The position numbers and the translations under genes are program-made. The notes below the pieces were generated by a model. It was not told the DNA's origin and did no database searches. It saw only the letters and a program-made list of their open reading frames with translations. Positions 8,547-16,413 of a stretch of DNA of 30,252 bases are shown in pieces; the first letter of the stretch is position 1; each line of letters starts with the position of its first letter. The stretch is taken from positions 1 to 30,252 of the IMG/VR virus record IMGVR_UViG_3300033064_003572. One strand, given 5' to 3'. Source of the stretch: a virus.

Positions 8547-10457
8547 ATGAAAAATTTAGCTAACTTTATTGAAAACTCAGAAGATCCTGTAATCAACTTT
8601 GAGTTGGGGAAAGAATACGAAAGCATAGGCCAGACTGGCGCAGCTATCAGTTTTTATCTTCGCACAGCAGAACGCAGTTCAACCGACTTGCAACAATACA
8701 CAGCATTAATACGATGCTGTATCTGTTTGGAACAACAAAAAACTAGAGATGATACAGAAAAAGGCCTTTTGCTAAAAGCCATAGCATTGATACCAACTAG
8801 ACCTGAGGCATATTTCTTGCTGAGTCGTGTGCATGAACGTCGCACTGAATGGCAAGAAAGTTATAGTATGGCTGTGTTAGGCCTGGAACTGGCTGATTTC
8901 AGTACTGACTCTGTGAGTGCAGAAAATTATCCTGGATATTATGGATTGTTATTCCAGAAGGGAATGACCAGTTGGTGGGTAGGACTAACTGAGCAAAGTC
9001 GACAGATCATGCTGTTCCTTAAAGACTACTACAAGATGTTGCCAGTGTACGAAAATGCGGTAAACAACAATCTTAAAAATTGTGGGTTGCCAAAGATTCC
9101 GTTGCAAGAGAATCCCAAATGGAACACTGCCCCGGACACAGTGCCATTGTTTACTCACACTTATTATGAGTCAAATATGGTCAACAATATTCGATTGTGT
9201 TTTGATGGCATCGACGATATCAAGAAAAACTTCAGTCAAAGTTATCAGGACTTGTTTGTGTTGGCAGCAAACAAAGGCAAACGTAAAGGACAATATTTAG
9301 AAATTGGTAGTGCTGACCCTTTTTACGGCAACAACACAGCTTTGTTGGAAACAATGTTTGACTGGACTGGGCTGAGCATTGAATGCAATCAGGCCAAAGT
9401 CAAAGACTTTGAGCACAGCCGCAAAAACCCTGTGATATGTACAGATGCAACCACAGTGGACTATGCTGCAATTCTTGCTAGCAAAGGGTTCACTCGAGAT
9501 ATTGATTACTTGCAAGTTGATTGCGACCCACCAGAAGTTTCGTTTGGGATCTTAAAGAGTATACCATTTGATCAATACAGATTTGCTGTGATAACATTTG
9601 AGCATGATTATTACTGTAATCACAACGTAAGAGATCAAAGTCGAGAATTTCTCAAAAGCCACGGTTATGAACTCATGGTCAGCGATGTTGCTTATAATGA
9701 AGTCCACAGCTATGAAGATTGGTGGGTTCATCCTGAGCTAGTGGATGCAGCCACAAGAAATAGTTTAAGAGCAGTTGGCAACCACATAAAGTTTGCAACA
9801 GACTACATGTTCCCTCCACGTTTGCCAACCGCAGCAGTCTCAATTGTCACTAAATCAAATATTGCTCGCACTGCTTCCACGTTGATCAATCAGCAACCCA
9901 TGCCCGGTATATGGATAGTTGATAATTTTTATCAGAATCCCGACGAGATACGCAAGTTTGCATTGGCACAAGCATATGATCAAGGCGGATTTGATAAACC
10001 TTACATAGGTGATCGTACCAAACAACAATTCTTGTTTCCTGGACTTCGAGAAGAATTTGAATATATTATGAACCGCAAGATTGTGAACTGGGAGAGTCAT
10101 GCCATGAACGGTCGATTCCAAGTGTGCAAGGAAGGTGAGCCACTGGTGTATCACTGTGATGAACAAGCCTGGGCAGGCATGTTATATTTAACTCCAGGTG
10201 CACCGTATCACTCAGGCACATCCACTCATGCGCTAAAAGGCACAGACATAAGACACGTGGCTCATCCAGAGATTATGAAATGCTTTAGGCCTGGTAGTCG
10301 CAATCTAGATCGAACCATCTTTGAACCAGTGGACTCACTTGGTAATGTGTACAACCGCTTGGTTATATTCAATGCTGGATACATTCATTCAGCCACAGAT
10401 TATTTTGGATTCAACAACGAAAACTGTCGACTATGGCAAATGTTCTTTTTTGATTGA
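8547..10457 (+). CDS. Three-domain fusion: helical repeats + FkbM-like methyltransferase + 2OG-Fe(II) oxygenase-like (DUF6445-like)
   Basis: Residues 1-190 form TPR-like helical pairs (FELGKEYESIGQTGAAISFY and PTRPEAYFLLSRVHERRTEW). Residues ~228-400 resemble an FkbM methyltransferase: SQSYQDLFVL, then YLEIGSADPFYGNNTALLE at about 251 and YLQVDCDPPE. Residues ~450-636 resemble a 2-oxoglutarate/Fe(II) dioxygenase of the DUF6445 type: IWIVDNFYQNPDEIRKFA, then an iron site H536-x-D538, distal H614 (NAGYIHSATDYFG) and a possible 2OG-binding R628. A TPR scaffold joined to a methylase and a hydroxylase suggests modification of a glycan or peptide. It lacks a clear Shine-Dalgarno and is probably coupled to the gene before it. 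Its stop abuts the stop of the convergent Nudix gene with no space between. Confidence 0.7.
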   Translation: MKNLANFIENSEDPVINFELGKEYESIGQTGAAISFYLRTAERSSTDLQQYTALIRCCICLEQQKTRDDTEKGLLLKAIALIPTRPEAYFLLSRVHERRTEWQESYSMAVLGLELADFSTDSVSAENYPGYYGLLFQKGMTSWWVGLTEQSRQIMLFLKDYYKMLPVYENAVNNNLKNCGLPKIPLQENPKWNTAPDTVPLFTHTYYESNMVNNIRLCFDGIDDIKKNFSQSYQDLFVLAANKGKRKGQYLEIGSADPFYGNNTALLETMFDWTGLSIECNQAKVKDFEHSRKNPVICTDATTVDYAAILASKGFTRDIDYLQVDCDPPEVSFGILKSIPFDQYRFAVITFEHDYYCNHNVRDQSREFLKSHGYELMVSDVAYNEVHSYEDWWVHPELVDAATRNSLRAVGNHIKFATDYMFPPRLPTAAVSIVTKSNIARTASTLINQQPMPGIWIVDNFYQNPDEIRKFALAQAYDQGGFDKPYIGDRTKQQFLFPGLREEFEYIMNRKIVNWESHAMNGRFQVCKEGEPLVYHCDEQAWAGMLYLTPGAPYHSGTSTHALKGTDIRHVAHPEIMKCFRPGSRNLDRTIFEPVDSLGNVYNRLVIFNAGYIHSATDYFGFNNENCRLWQMFFFD

Positions 10458-10892
10458 TTATCTAATACAAGTGTGTTCAAGAGAAGTTATCTTCTTTTGA
10501 ATAGTATCTAAGTTTACTGTGTTCCATAACCCTGGATGCAAGGGCCGTGGCCAGCGTCCAGTCTCAATCCAGGCATAACCTATGTGTTCGTGATTTAATT
10601 TGGGAGTGAATTCACTATCTACTCTGCACCAGAACGTGTGATATTCAAATGCAGAGTCTGGACTAGTGAATTTTTCAATTGGAATCAGCTGCTGATATTG
10701 GGGCACAGATCCCAGCTCTTCGGCACATTCTCTCTCCATGGCAACAATCAATGTTTCACCGGCCTCTACTTTGCCGCCAACAAGTCCCCATGTGTCGGGA
10801 TATTTTGAATCGTTGCGTAATAGATATAGATATCTGTTGGTATTTACAGAATAAAACCAAACTCCCACGGCTCTTACAATACCAGATTCCAT
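10458..10892 (-). CDS. Nudix hydrolase
   Basis: The Nudix box is complete: G40, E46, R54-E55, E58-E59, G61 within GGKVEAGETLIVAMERE, preceded by LLRNDSKYPDTWGLVGG. Nudix enzymes hydrolyse nucleoside diphosphates linked to another group (NDP-sugars, damaged NTPs, RNA caps); the YPDTWG context resembles NDP-sugar/8-oxo-dGTP type members, but specificity cannot be set. I chose the ATG at 10892 (MESGIVRAVGVWFY), giving 144 residues and a 19-nt overlap with the gp15 gene; a longer frame from 10946 would overlap 73 nt and add a non-family-like N terminus. It is the last gene of the minus-strand late operon. Confidence 0.85.
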   Translation of the reverse strand: MESGIVRAVGVWFYSVNTNRYLYLLRNDSKYPDTWGLVGGKVEAGETLIVAMERECAEELGSVPQYQQLIPIEKFTSPDSAFEYHTFWCRVDSEFTPKLNHEHIGYAWIETGRWPRPLHPGLWNTVNLDTIQKKITSLEHTCIR

Positions 10893-12280
10893 GTGCCGCC
10901 GGTGTATAATCCATCTATGCTTTTGACCCACTTGGTGCCATTCCAATAGAATTGAATGCCGGTGGTCAAGTTGATTACATATTGTGCATCTGTAGTATCT
11001 CTACTGTTGAATGCAACAACCCATCGTGTGCCGTCGTACTCAATGATATCATTGGCATGTGCAATTAGTGATTGGCCAGAAATTCCCTCCCACGCCACAG
11101 GATTACTTGGATTGTCTGCATTGCCTGTACTGTCGTTTAGCAAGTATCTCTGACCAGTTGCAGCAGCAGGCAAGCCATCCCCAGGTGCAGCAGTTAGAGG
11201 ATTGATAACAGCATCCACAGGCGACAATGTGTTTTGTGGCGCAGTATCGGGATCAATATTGTAAATTAACAATCGATTATCAGCTGGATTCACAGCAATG
11301 GTGCCAATGATACTGGAATCAGGATCCCAGGGATTGTCTAGAGTGATATAGCTGATGCCCGGGCGTAGCACACCATACGCTCCAATCACTGTGGGCCAAG
11401 TAATCTGTGGACTTTCTACTAGAGGAAATGTAAACGGTGCCAAGCTGATACGATCTGGATTCACTGGTTGCGGAGGCTGTAACACTTGAAGTTGCCCATC
11501 CAGCAGCAACACTTGATAACCCCACGGCGTGACTTTGACTCGAGTACCTAGCAGCAAATCATTGTCAGTCAGTGCGTTAACTGCATCACCTTGTGCATCA
11601 AAGATACTGGCAATCACACGTTCCACCACACCCAACTTCTTGACTTTGGCTGGGCTACTGATCCAGATGGGCATGCTGAATGTCATGGTCATGATGTCAA
11701 TGGGATTTTCGGTGCCCACAGGAATAGATCTTGAACTCCACTTTACACTGTCAAGATTGCACACAGTGAGACTGGTCCAGTCAATGTAGTTATCTGTGGC
11801 TTGTATTTCCAAAGCAGGATTAAACAAGGTAGCAATTTGTTCAAACAACTGCATCTTTTGGTTGGTATTGCTGGTCCAGATGTCCAAATTTATAGTTAGC
11901 TTGTAAGGCACAGGCATGAGCCTTTCAATTTGAAATGCATTGCCTTGAGTGGTTTCGTAGCTTTCTGTACCTGCATCCCATGTGCGTTGACGCACAAACA
12001 TCTTGTTCACATGATACGGCTCTTGCATGCGTTCTCTATCATATGCCAAATCAGTAATGTAAAATGTCATCAGCGGAGTGGCATTCAATGAGTTGGCAGA
12101 GTTTTGATTTAATATGGTTTGTGCTTGTCTACTGGCATCGCCATAGCGAATGGGCACACGAATCAAGTCGGATGTACCTTGTTCATTACGGCCATATTCA
12201 ACTTCAAACAAGCTGAACATGCGTGTGAATTGCAGTAGATAGCGACGGATTTGTTCGTCGTAAAAGAAAAGTTGACTCAT
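10874..12280 (-). CDS. 15: T4 gp15-like proximal tail sheath stabiliser / tail terminator
   Basis: The N-terminal ~240 residues follow T4 gp15: LFFYDEQIRRYLLQFTRMFS, IRVPIRYGD, PVPYKLTINLDIWTSNTNQK and FSMPIWISSPAKVKKLG. gp15 caps the top of the contracted-tail sheath and tube and joins tail to neck. At 468 residues it is well over T4 gp15 (272). The extra C-terminal half has a beta-rich decoration region with two W-ending units (IIEYDGTRWVV and IQFYWNGTKWVK) like those in gp14 and the sheath. It overlaps the bilin reductase stop by 4 nt (ATGA). Confidence 0.8.
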   Translation of the reverse strand: MSQLFFYDEQIRRYLLQFTRMFSLFEVEYGRNEQGTSDLIRVPIRYGDASRQAQTILNQNSANSLNATPLMTFYITDLAYDRERMQEPYHVNKMFVRQRTWDAGTESYETTQGNAFQIERLMPVPYKLTINLDIWTSNTNQKMQLFEQIATLFNPALEIQATDNYIDWTSLTVCNLDSVKWSSRSIPVGTENPIDIMTMTFSMPIWISSPAKVKKLGVVERVIASIFDAQGDAVNALTDNDLLLGTRVKVTPWGYQVLLLDGQLQVLQPPQPVNPDRISLAPFTFPLVESPQITWPTVIGAYGVLRPGISYITLDNPWDPDSSIIGTIAVNPADNRLLIYNIDPDTAPQNTLSPVDAVINPLTAAPGDGLPAAATGQRYLLNDSTGNADNPSNPVAWEGISGQSLIAHANDIIEYDGTRWVVAFNSRDTTDAQYVINLTTGIQFYWNGTKWVKSIDGLYTGGTWNLVL

Positions 12281-12957
12281 AGTCTGTGCTCTGGATACAA
12301 TACTTCGTCAATAAACTTTTTAATTACATTTTCTTCTACACCCATGCTGATCATGCTGCGAGCAACATGTGGATTTAATTTGTTGTTGGCATTGTATCGA
12401 CTTTGAATTGGCCAGTAATCATGTTCAGACTGTGCAGTTTTGCCCACGTTGTCTAAATAGTAATTCAAGTTTGCTTCTGCCAGTTGGCACAAGTTTTCTA
12501 GTTCGGTTTCGTCGCTCACATTGCCAGCAGCCACAATGTTTGAACTGAAGATCTCAGATGCCCACTGTGGTAAGACTCTGGGTTTGTTCCAGGTCACATC
12601 TTTCACAGTTTCGGCAAAGTGTTTCATCATGAAGTGGTTGGGATCACCACCGTCGCTGAAGTCATGAAATGCTCCTGTGATTTTGTTTGGGCCGCACACA
12701 GCATCAAATCCCCAAATTGGACTGGGATCATTGTAATGCGGAAACACTGTGCAATGCAACACAAGAATCTTGTGACTAGCAGTTTTATCCACAATTTCAA
12801 CGTGTGCTCTGCGATATGCTGGACTGGTGTACAGTCGATTGTACCAGTCGTAGGATTCGGCCACATCCACAATAGGTGTGCCTGTTTGCTTAAAACGTGA
12901 TTCAAAGAACTCTGCTACTTTAAACACTCGTTGCCAAAGATTAGTGGTCATATTCAT
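12277..12957 (-). CDS. Ferredoxin-dependent bilin reductase (PcyA/PebS/PcyX family)
   Basis: 226 residues, the usual length for the family. The core AHVEIVD...VLHCTVFPHYNDPSPIWGFD carries E54, H68 and D85. By spacing these match Glu76, His88 and Asp105, the catalytic residues of PcyA (H-to-D distance is 17 in both; E-to-H is 2 longer here). GPNKITGAFHDFSD follows. The enzyme reduces biliverdin IXa, the product of heme oxygenase, with electrons from ferredoxin to give a phycobilin. Which bilin is made is not shown by sequence. The position of the second catalytic Asp of PebS seems to be Asn here (KLNPHVARSM). The gene overlaps the heme oxygenase by 17 nt. A phage bilin reductase (PcyX) next to a heme oxygenase has been described from uncultured marine viruses, and this arrangement fits it. 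Confidence 0.85.
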   Translation of the reverse strand: MNMTTNLWQRVFKVAEFFESRFKQTGTPIVDVAESYDWYNRLYTSPAYRRAHVEIVDKTASHKILVLHCTVFPHYNDPSPIWGFDAVCGPNKITGAFHDFSDGGDPNHFMMKHFAETVKDVTWNKPRVLPQWASEIFSSNIVAAGNVSDETELENLCQLAEANLNYYLDNVGKTAQSEHDYWPIQSRYNANNKLNPHVARSMISMGVEENVIKKFIDEVLYPEHRL

Positions 12958-13459
12958 TTAGTATTTGGATTGCCCAATCAAAGGCAATGTTGGCTTCATC
13001 CGCCATGTTGTCAGATAGTTTGTTTCTCATGGCTGCAATCAACACAGGAGTATCTAAAAAATCCAAACTGCTGTGTGGCCCATCCACAAGTTTTTTAATC
13101 ATCTGTCCACCAAACAAATCCCCCATGTGCCATGTGTACAAATGTGCCATGATTTGTGTGGGATTGGTCAGTGTTTGTATGTAGTTATGATATTCTAACA
13201 CCGCAGGTTTAAATTCACGAGCACCACCATCCATTTTTTTATAATCTTGTGCAAGTAATTGTGACCTGCGCATGGACTCTATATCACTCATCAGGCCGTG
13301 TTTGGCTGCTGCTGATTCAATTGTGCTGTAGAACAATGATTTTTGATAGATAAAGTCTACCCAATGGTCACGTGGCAGAGTCTTGGCAAACACTGCTTTC
13401 ATGAACTGTGTGGTCTCTGCCTGGCGATGTTTATCTGCTGTAAGGTCTTTAAGGCTCAT
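12941..13459 (-). CDS. ho1: Heme oxygenase (biliverdin-producing)
   Basis: 172 residues, shorter than typical cyanobacterial HO1 (~240). It opens with LKDLTADKHRQAE, in which H11 matches the proximal heme ligand of the family's T-x-x-x-H-x-x-A-E motif. TWHMGDLFGGQMIKK (109-123) is the distal helix G-D-L-x-G-G over the heme. The reaction is heme + O2 + reductant to biliverdin IXa, CO and Fe2+. It starts 2 nt after the gp14 stop and overlaps the bilin reductase start. The tight packing between two structural genes means it shares their late transcript. No good Shine-Dalgarno is visible, so it is probably translated by coupling. Confidence 0.9.
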   Translation of the reverse strand: MSLKDLTADKHRQAETTQFMKAVFAKTLPRDHWVDFIYQKSLFYSTIESAAAKHGLMSDIESMRRSQLLAQDYKKMDGGAREFKPAVLEYHNYIQTLTNPTQIMAHLYTWHMGDLFGGQMIKKLVDGPHSSLDFLDTPVLIAAMRNKLSDNMADEANIAFDWAIQILNEYDH

Positions 13460-13461
13460 AC

Positions 13462-14835
13462 TTAGCTGGATTTCTGGTAGGGTTGTGTTGGTGGATACGG
13501 ATTGGGTGGCAAATTACCACCTTGATCACCATTGGCTGCGTCTGGTAACAATGCTTCACTCAAGCTCTGACGGCTAGGTATGTTACCAAGGTCTGGGGTA
13601 TTCACAGTGTATGTATTGTTAACAAACGATGAGCGTAGAGTATCGTTGGCGGCACCTGGTGTGAGATTGGTTCTCACATTGCTTTCAATCTTGACCCAAC
13701 CTGATCCATTGTACCGGAACAGTCGATTGGGAAAGTAATCCAATCGTAATGCAAACTGTCCAGCAATGGGATTGGGTGGAAAATTAACACCTGCAGTGAC
13801 TGGCAATCCGTTGGGTGCTTGACCATCCCCAGTTAAGTAACCTGCGGTATAGCCATCACCTCTAGGCGAATTGCCATCATTGGCCAAGGTGCTGCTGGCA
13901 TTACTGATGGTGTAGTCAGCAGTGTAGGTGGCAGATTCAGGATTGGCAGGTGTGCCGTCGGAATTGGTTGCTACAATATAAAATTTCACAACATCAAATC
14001 CAGAGCGTGGTACTTCAGCTTCAGCCTGCACCAGGATAGCATCATTGATGGCCAAGTTTCGTGGACGTGTGCTTTGACGATCCTCAATGGTTTGTGGATT
14101 GGTTTTTTCTGTCCAGTATTCTGTATTGGCAATATCTGTACCTGGTGGAACATTTTTGTTTGATGTGTAATATTTGTCGCCATACAGCACTGTGACACCA
14201 CCTGGATAAAAATTGCCCGGATCCCAAATGTTAATGGGTTCAAACGGTTGTTTGGTAATTTGATCAAACTCTTGTGCATTGACCATGGGTGTGGCTTTCA
14301 CACGCCACAAGTGAGGTAACCAAGTTTGACTGAAACCTTCGCTGGCAAATGCAGCGTCTTGAATCACATACCACTTGGGCAAGGCCCTGGGTATGGTAGA
14401 ATCCAGTGGATTGTAGTCACGTAAATTGGGAAACTCTAGAACATCTCCGCTCATGAGTTTGCGACCCATGGTATCTAGCATGTCATTATAATGGAATGTG
14501 ATAAACACAGTGTCATTGTTCAAGAACAGACCAAACTGGGTGAGATCAAAGTCAATGTCCTGTGTTTTGTAAACACCACGCATGACATAGATATCCGGAT
14601 CATAGGTTCTGTCACGATTTTCTAACAGCAGTAAATCTTCAATAAACAGCGGATTAGTAGAATCATACTTGGGTAATGTAGCATCATTGTTACCGGTGTT
14701 GTCATTGATCTGCGGCCCAAGATATTTGTGCAGATACATGTCGGCTCCCCCAATCTGATACATTTCAGAGATGGTTCGGTCAAAGAATCGATAGTCGGCC
14801 GTTCTATTAGGCCTATACATGGAAAGTCTTGGCAT
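13462..14835 (-). CDS. 14: T4 gp14-like neck protein with C-terminal decoration modules
   Basis: The first ~200 residues resemble T4 gp14: LLLENRDRTYDPDIYVMRG, then a GDVLEFPNL turn (gp14 has GDLIYFPM), and an ALPKWYVIQDAAFASEGF / WRVKATPM end. gp14 forms the neck ring with gp13 below the portal. At 457 residues it is far longer than T4 gp14 (256). The extra part includes a CBM5/12-like module at 202-244 (Y-x-x-G-G-V...LYGDKYYTS...YW) and a RLFRYNGSGWVKI unit. The gene is head of the minus operon, preceded by a late promoter only 7 nt away, with no Shine-Dalgarno. Confidence 0.75.
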   Translation of the reverse strand: MPRLSMYRPNRTADYRFFDRTISEMYQIGGADMYLHKYLGPQINDNTGNNDATLPKYDSTNPLFIEDLLLLENRDRTYDPDIYVMRGVYKTQDIDFDLTQFGLFLNNDTVFITFHYNDMLDTMGRKLMSGDVLEFPNLRDYNPLDSTIPRALPKWYVIQDAAFASEGFSQTWLPHLWRVKATPMVNAQEFDQITKQPFEPINIWDPGNFYPGGVTVLYGDKYYTSNKNVPPGTDIANTEYWTEKTNPQTIEDRQSTRPRNLAINDAILVQAEAEVPRSGFDVVKFYIVATNSDGTPANPESATYTADYTISNASSTLANDGNSPRGDGYTAGYLTGDGQAPNGLPVTAGVNFPPNPIAGQFALRLDYFPNRLFRYNGSGWVKIESNVRTNLTPGAANDTLRSSFVNNTYTVNTPDLGNIPSRQSLSEALLPDAANGDQGGNLPPNPYPPTQPYQKSS

Positions 14836-14842
14836 AGTGTGT

Positions 14843-14850
14843 TATTTATG
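14843..14850 (-). promoter_or_regulatory. T4-type late promoter (CATAAATA) for gp14 operon
   Basis: On the minus strand CATAAATA lies 7 nt before the gp14 ATG (14835), close to the T4 late consensus TATAAATA. T4 late start sites lie about 6-8 nt downstream, so the transcript would begin at or next to the ATG. It is the only visible promoter for gp14, heme oxygenase, bilin reductase, gp15 and Nudix. It is back to back with a plus-strand sigma70 promoter. Confidence 0.65.
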
Positions 14851-14856
14851 CCCAGG

Positions 14857-14885
14857 TTGACTGGAAATGCCCAATCGATTATAAT
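14857..14885 (+). promoter_or_regulatory. Sigma70 promoter, leaderless arrangement
   Basis: TTGACT (14857-14862), 17 nt spacer, TATAAT (14880-14885). Only 6 nt separate the -10 from the ATG at 14892. The expected start site coincides with the A of ATG. Confidence 0.75.
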
Positions 14886-14891
14886 ACACAC

Positions 14892-15203
14892 ATGAAAGTT
14901 TTAAAGCTAAACCGCAGATATCAAATTTTTAAAGAACACGGGTACCAGGCTGGGTTGCGATTTGACACCTATGGCCAATCTGCTAGGATTATCGAGAAAA
15001 CCTGTAGTGAACGGCTAGGGTCCTCGGGCTATAGGTATAGCTGGCGGTCTGGCGGCCAACGCAGCTGGCATCCCGGTAGCAATTGGACTGGCTATTTTGG
15101 AAAAAGAAACGTATACGGCTCAACTCCGTATTTTATCATGTTTCAAAAAGAATCAGACTTGAGTTTTGTACTACTTTGTGCTGACTTGACCAAAAATGCC
15201 TAA
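14892..15203 (+). CDS. Small basic protein of unknown function
   Basis: 103 residues, rich in Arg, Lys, Gly, Ser and Tyr in the middle (SSGYRYSWRSGGQRSWHPG), with no known family that I recognise. It has no other in-frame Met until near the C terminus, so the ATG 7 nt downstream of a near-perfect sigma70 promoter is the start. This implies a leaderless mRNA. The position, an early-type promoter opposite a late operon, fits small host-takeover genes of phages (inference only). Confidence 0.65.
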   Translation: MKVLKLNRRYQIFKEHGYQAGLRFDTYGQSARIIEKTCSERLGSSGYRYSWRSGGQRSWHPGSNWTGYFGKRNVYGSTPYFIMFQKESDLSFVLLCADLTKNA

Positions 15204-15214
15204 TCTGCTATAAT
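15186..15214 (+). promoter_or_regulatory. Sigma70 promoter, leaderless arrangement
   Basis: TTGACC (15186-15191), 17 nt spacer, TATAAT (15209-15214), then 6 nt to the ATG at 15221. The -35 overlaps the end of the preceding gene. Confidence 0.75.
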
Positions 15215-15220
15215 TACAGT

Positions 15221-16384
15221 ATGACAACCACTAAAGCAAAACCCATGGTCCTAGCTGCAAAAGCCAATGTTAAATCATTGAACCCCCGTAGTCCAGACAC
15301 CAAGTATGTGGGCAATGAACCTGAATGGCTGGTGCAACCTGTGAGCAATCGCATCAGTAGACTGAGCCATGCGTTTGGGTGGTACAACTATTTCTACGGC
15401 AAAAAAGATGCCAAGGACTTTATTGCATTCTACTTGGATGCACACAATCGCAGCCGAGAAGCTAAGAAAATTCGTGCCCTGCCTGACAGCCAGATACACC
15501 TGACCACAGGTTGGTTGTGCCGCATGAGCACCATGGGTCTGGAACTGAGTGAGCCGGAGCAAGCCAAACTGGATGCATTCATTCAGAACGCATTGGCGGA
15601 ACAAGAAACAGACAAACCTGTAGCAAGTGCAGAAACCAAAGTGCCAGGACCTTCCATCCAGGATCGACTGCGAGAAAAAGCAAGTGAAGCAGCTGGTGAG
15701 CTTGAGGGCTTGTTCGATGACTTCATCACAGCAGGTTCAAAGATGTCTGCGCAGTTTCAACCCATCACAATAATTCGTGGACACAATATAGCACCACAGC
15801 TGATACATCAGATTCAACAGATCTGGAAACGTCATCTTGCAGAACTGGAAGCCGCGGTAGCAGGCAAAGATTCACAGTTGGTAGAAGGCTATGGCTATCT
15901 AACTAAAATTCAACTGAAACAACTGGTAAAGTTTGCTGAACAAGTGATTACTGATTGCAACAACTATGTGCAGATCAAGAAAGTTGAACGCAAGCCACGT
16001 GTCAAGAAAGCAGTGAGTCCAGAAAAAGTCACAGCCAAGTTCAAGTATCTCAAGACTTTTCCAGATCTCAAACTGGTGTCAGAACCTGCTGTGAAGCTGG
16101 TGAACGCAACAGAAGCGTGGTTGTACGACACTGTGAAGCGTAAACTGATCCATGTGGTTGGCGACACACACCGCGGCAACTTTACTGTAAAAAGTTCTGC
16201 TGTGATCGGGTTCGACACAGGCGCAAGTTCGCAGAAAACACTGCGAAACCCTGCAGCAACTATTCGAACACTGATGTCTGCAGGCAAGCCAGCCACACGC
16301 AAGATCTTCAAGGAACTGACCACAACCGAGACTCAATGGAACGGGCGTGGCAACCTTAATCTCATCATTCTCAAGGTGTGGTAA
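15221..16384 (+). CDS. Conserved-looking phage protein of unknown function
   Basis: 387 residues, soluble, mixed helical and basic. Central lysine/arginine-rich linker (QIKKVERKPRVKKAVSPEK) separates an N-terminal helical part from a C-terminal beta part (ATEAWLYDTVKRKLIHVV and FTVKSSAVIGFDTG). No catalytic motif stands out. It has its own sigma70 promoter and no Shine-Dalgarno, so translation from a leaderless mRNA is expected. It lies just before gp13. I cannot assign a role. Confidence 0.7.
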   Translation: MTTTKAKPMVLAAKANVKSLNPRSPDTKYVGNEPEWLVQPVSNRISRLSHAFGWYNYFYGKKDAKDFIAFYLDAHNRSREAKKIRALPDSQIHLTTGWLCRMSTMGLELSEPEQAKLDAFIQNALAEQETDKPVASAETKVPGPSIQDRLREKASEAAGELEGLFDDFITAGSKMSAQFQPITIIRGHNIAPQLIHQIQQIWKRHLAELEAAVAGKDSQLVEGYGYLTKIQLKQLVKFAEQVITDCNNYVQIKKVERKPRVKKAVSPEKVTAKFKYLKTFPDLKLVSEPAVKLVNATEAWLYDTVKRKLIHVVGDTHRGNFTVKSSAVIGFDTGASSQKTLRNPAATIRTLMSAGKPATRKIFKELTTTETQWNGRGNLNLIILKVW

Positions 16385-16387
16385 CGG

Positions 16388-16395
16388 GCTAAATA
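16388..16395 (+). promoter_or_regulatory. T4-type late promoter (GCTAAATA) for gp13
   Basis: GCTAAATA lies 18 nt before the gp13 ATG (16414), just after the stop of the preceding gene. It belongs to the same NTAAATA set seen before the sheath, tube, gp16-like and 27658 genes. Confidence 0.65.
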
Positions 16396-16396
16396 T

Positions 16397-16413
16397 CAGG
16401 GACGGAGTCCCTG
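16397..16413 (+). promoter_or_regulatory. 7-bp hairpin abutting the gp13 start, with the ribosome-binding site at its tip
   Basis: CAGGGAC (16397-16403), loop GGA, GTCCCTG (16407-16413): a perfect inverted repeat ending on the base before ATG. The only Shine-Dalgarno-like stretch, GGAG (16404-16407), lies in the loop and first closing base. It may tune translation of gp13. Confidence 0.6.
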
